From: Cyanobacteria bacterium FACHB-502 | GTDB lineage: Bacteria > Cyanobacteriota > Cyanobacteriia > Elainellales > Elainellaceae | Length of the DNA stretch: 64,000 nt | Reading direction: 5' to 3' | Assembly (NCBI GenBank): GCA_014695325.1 | Contig: JACJNZ010000039.1 | Span: 806,001-870,000 of the forward strand | Part shown: piece by piece, positions 61,973 to 64,000 of the stretch | How the letters are laid out: each line of letters begins with the position of its first letter | Position numbering within the stretch: the stretch's first letter is position 1 | The notes under the pieces: model-generated | The model's input: only the letters and a program-made list of their open reading frames with translations | Told to the model about the DNA's origin: nothing | Database searches by the model: none | Position numbers and translations under genes: made by a program

Positions 61973-63445
61973 ATGCGATCGATGAAAACAAAGCCATTTC
62001 CGCAAAACGTTCAGCTTCAAAATGCTTCAGATGTTTCATCTGTCGAAGATTTACTGATAACAGAACAAACAGCACCTTTTCGAAGCTTTAATAAACGAAT
62101 TGTCGCGCTGTTTCAAAACTTGGGAACGTTGGCTTTATTAGCGATCGCATTTCCCTTTAATCTCACGGTTGTTCTTTTATCGCTGCTGTGGAGCTGGATT
62201 AGTCGTCCTTTCCAGAAACCTCGTACGGTTGCTGAGTTTCCCAAAACGGTATTAATTGCGGGAGCAAGAATGACCAAAACGCTGCAACTGGCGCGATCGT
62301 TTTATGAAGCCGGACATCGCGCAATTATTATCGACACTGAGAAATTCTGGCTGAACGGTAATCAATACTCGAATGCAGTTGATGCATTTTATACAGTTCC
62401 TGACCCTGCTAAAGATTGGGAAGGCTATCAACGAAAACTGCGATCGATCGCTGAGCAAGAGAAAGTTGATTTATTTATTCCGGTTGCCATTTTTGCAGTG
62501 ATTTACCCAGACGGTGTCAATGAACATCCGCTCGAAGGCTACTGTGAAGTGTTGCACTTTAATGCCGACACTACACGAATGCTAGACGACAAATTTGCGT
62601 TTGCGGAAAAGGCGCGATCGTTAGGCTTATCCGTTCCCAAATCGTTCAAAATCACTGCACCAGAACAAGTTTTGAATTTCGACTTTTCACAAGAGCAGAA
62701 TCCCTACATTCTCAAAAGCATTCCTTACGATGCTGTGCGTCGCCTGGACATGACTAAACTGCCCTGCGCCACGCCTGAAGAAACGGCTGCTTTTGTGAAC
62801 AGCTTACCGATCAGCGAAGACAAGCCCTGGATTATGCAGGAGTTTATTCGCGGCAAGGAATACTGCACCCACAGCACCGTGCGGAACGGCAAATCAACAC
62901 TCTACTGCTGCTGTCCCTCCTCGGCGTTTCAAGTGAACTACGAGAATGTCGATAAACCCGAAATTAGCGACTGGATCACCCGTCTTCTCGCAGGCGTTGA
63001 CGGCATCGGACAGGCTTCTTTTGACATCATTCAAACCGAAGATGGAACCGTTTACCCGATCGAGTGTAACCCTCGCACTCATACGGCAGTGACGCTGTTC
63101 TACAACCACCCCGGCGTCGCAGATGCTTACCTCAATCCAGAACCCCCCGCCGAACCCCTACACCCGCTTCCAGATGCCAAGCCGACCTACTGGCTCTATC
63201 ACGAACTCTGGCGATTGAATGAGGTGCTATTTCCCCGAAAGGGAACTGCGAAGCAACCGATCAAACAGCTTCAAACCTGGTTGAGCAACATCACAAGCGG
63301 CACAGATGCCCTGTTCAGAGTCAACGATCCCCTCCCGTTTCTAATGGTGCATCACTGGCAAATTCCCTTATTGATTCTCGAAAACTTGCGCCAACTCAGG
63401 GGATGGATCAGAATCGATTTCAATATTGGTGAATTGATTGAGTAG
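61973..63445 (+). CDS. MysC-like ATP-grasp ligase
   Basis: 490 residues. A hydrophobic helix pair at about 45-76 (NLGTLALLAIAFPFNLTVVLLSLLWSW) is followed by VLIAGARMTKTLQLARSFYEAGH. The ATP-grasp domain has FHFNADTTRMLDDKFAFAEKARSLGLSVPKSF-type sequence, PYILKSIPYDAVRRLDMT, PWIMQEFIRGKEYCTHS and PIECNPRTHTA with the metal-binding E and N. From memory this follows MysC, which joins glycine to 4-deoxygadusol to give mycosporine-glycine, a UV screen. Known clusters place mysA and mysB before mysC; here the upstream gene is an MDR on the other strand, so this copy is an orphan. It may act on a different amino acid or cyclohexenone. Confidence 0.75.
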   Translation: MRSMKTKPFPQNVQLQNASDVSSVEDLLITEQTAPFRSFNKRIVALFQNLGTLALLAIAFPFNLTVVLLSLLWSWISRPFQKPRTVAEFPKTVLIAGARMTKTLQLARSFYEAGHRAIIIDTEKFWLNGNQYSNAVDAFYTVPDPAKDWEGYQRKLRSIAEQEKVDLFIPVAIFAVIYPDGVNEHPLEGYCEVLHFNADTTRMLDDKFAFAEKARSLGLSVPKSFKITAPEQVLNFDFSQEQNPYILKSIPYDAVRRLDMTKLPCATPEETAAFVNSLPISEDKPWIMQEFIRGKEYCTHSTVRNGKSTLYCCCPSSAFQVNYENVDKPEISDWITRLLAGVDGIGQASFDIIQTEDGTVYPIECNPRTHTAVTLFYNHPGVADAYLNPEPPAEPLHPLPDAKPTYWLYHELWRLNEVLFPRKGTAKQPIKQLQTWLSNITSGTDALFRVNDPLPFLMVHHWQIPLLILENLRQLRGWIRIDFNIGELIE

Positions 63446-63496
63446 TGAATCAGAATTGAAATTGGAGGATAAACACGATTAATTCTTGCAGGATCG

Positions 63497-63994
63497 TTAG
63501 CGATAGTGTAGCTCACGGTGTTTTAAGCCTTTAGATTTCAAAGCTTCTCGATGAGTAAGACACTCTAGAGCCATTGCACCAATATGGCGATTGATGAAAT
63601 AGCGACTCATTACGTCGAGGGAGAGGTATTTGGCTCCAGCAATTAGCCTCAGGCAGTTCGATGCACTACAGAGGCAGATGAAGGGAGAAGTCATATCCCA
63701 TTCAGTGCTGGGGTAGAAAAAAGATAGCTCGTCTCCAGGCTGGATGTCTCGCGCTGCTTTAAGCTCCATCCGGGTAGTATCAACAATGACATTGGGATCA
63801 CAGCTATGATTCAGGTTGGCAAGACAAGCGTAGTCTTCAATGCTAGAGTCGTAGCTGATCTGAATGCTCGTGTAGGTGGGCTTGGCAATAGTTTTGTAGC
63901 TGCTCATCTTGTAAAAGGTTTCACCCTCGGAGATTGGCATTGTTGCGATCAACTGCTTGCCTTTTCCATCGATCGCGGCTTTCACTTGCATCAT
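63497..63994 (-). CDS. SET domain protein (lysine methyltransferase-like), possibly incomplete at window edge
   Basis: At least 165 residues. SET motifs are KGKQLIATMPISEGETFY at the start, CLANLNHSCDPNVIV (SAM-binding NHSCDPN) and LKAARDIQPGDELSFFYPSTEWDM with the Tyr/Phe switch region. A post-SET-like FICLCSASNCLRLIAG follows. The frame stays open to base 64000, so a start further upstream cannot be excluded. Free-standing SET proteins in bacteria methylate protein lysines; the substrate here is unknown. Convergent with the MysC-like gene. Confidence 0.8.
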   Translation of the reverse strand: MMQVKAAIDGKGKQLIATMPISEGETFYKMSSYKTIAKPTYTSIQISYDSSIEDYACLANLNHSCDPNVIVDTTRMELKAARDIQPGDELSFFYPSTEWDMTSPFICLCSASNCLRLIAGAKYLSLDVMSRYFINRHIGAMALECLTHREALKSKGLKHRELHYR

Positions 63995-64000
63995 GAATTT

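Overview
The window is chromosomal DNA of a cyanobacterium. The evidence is a phycobilisome core subunit (ApcF), a carboxysome shell protein (CcmK), a CruA-type lycopene cyclase, a glutamine synthetase with a textbook NtcA promoter, many cyanobacteria-restricted DUF genes (DUF1400, DUF1818, DUF1823) and frequent GCGATCGC (HIP1) octamers. The genus cannot be fixed from the sequence alone. A filamentous or Leptolyngbya-like strain is a guess.

Layout. Bases 1-6,100 hold a truncated GH57/DUF3536 glycosidase, glnA and apcF. Bases 6,127-12,000 hold a phosphohexomutase and the conserved translation/transcription block rplS, tRNA-Trp, secE, nusG, rplK, rplA, rplJ, rplL, all on the minus strand, with an attenuator-like hairpin before rplJ and a strong terminator after rplL. 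Bases 12,000-20,000 hold holB, a CYTH protein, ffh, a membrane-associating Ala/Lys-rich protein, a flavoprotein and a histidine-kinase-like protein that has lost its ATP-binding motifs. Bases 20,000-29,000 form the most unusual block. A secreted SRPBCC protein is coupled to a ketosphinganine-reductase-like SDR. After them come two paralogous GT-C-like membrane proteins that enclose a fatty acyl-AMP ligase and a secreted DUF1400 hydrolase on the opposite strand. One paralog carries a genomic repeat inserted in frame.

Bases 29,000-44,000 are mostly housekeeping: aldo/keto reductase, bioD, two tRNA-Pro genes, a peptidoglycan-binding protein, a degenerate ADP-ribosylglycohydrolase-like protein, a 7TM-HD phosphohydrolase, rsmB, an HTH-GrpE-like fusion, cruA and rpoZ. 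Bases 44,000-51,000 are gene-poor: a GAF protein, a solitary ccmK, small secreted or unknown proteins, gene remnants and a run of four terminator-like hairpins without genes that suggests small RNAs. Bases 51,000-64,000 return to metabolism: ridA, fabI, a GH10-like protein, a PfkB kinase, a CysQ-like phosphatase, PPK2, a homocitrate/isopropylmalate-synthase relative, SDR and MDR oxidoreductases, an orphan MysC-like ATP-grasp enzyme and a SET-domain protein at the edge.

The best candidates for something undescribed are the FAAL/hydrolase/GT-C island (21.6-28.9 kb), the orphan MysC-like gene (62-63.4 kb), the HTH-GrpE fusion (38.1 kb) and the unannotated small-RNA candidates near 48.1-48.4 kb and 52.4 kb. 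All functional statements come from reading motifs by eye. No database search was run.
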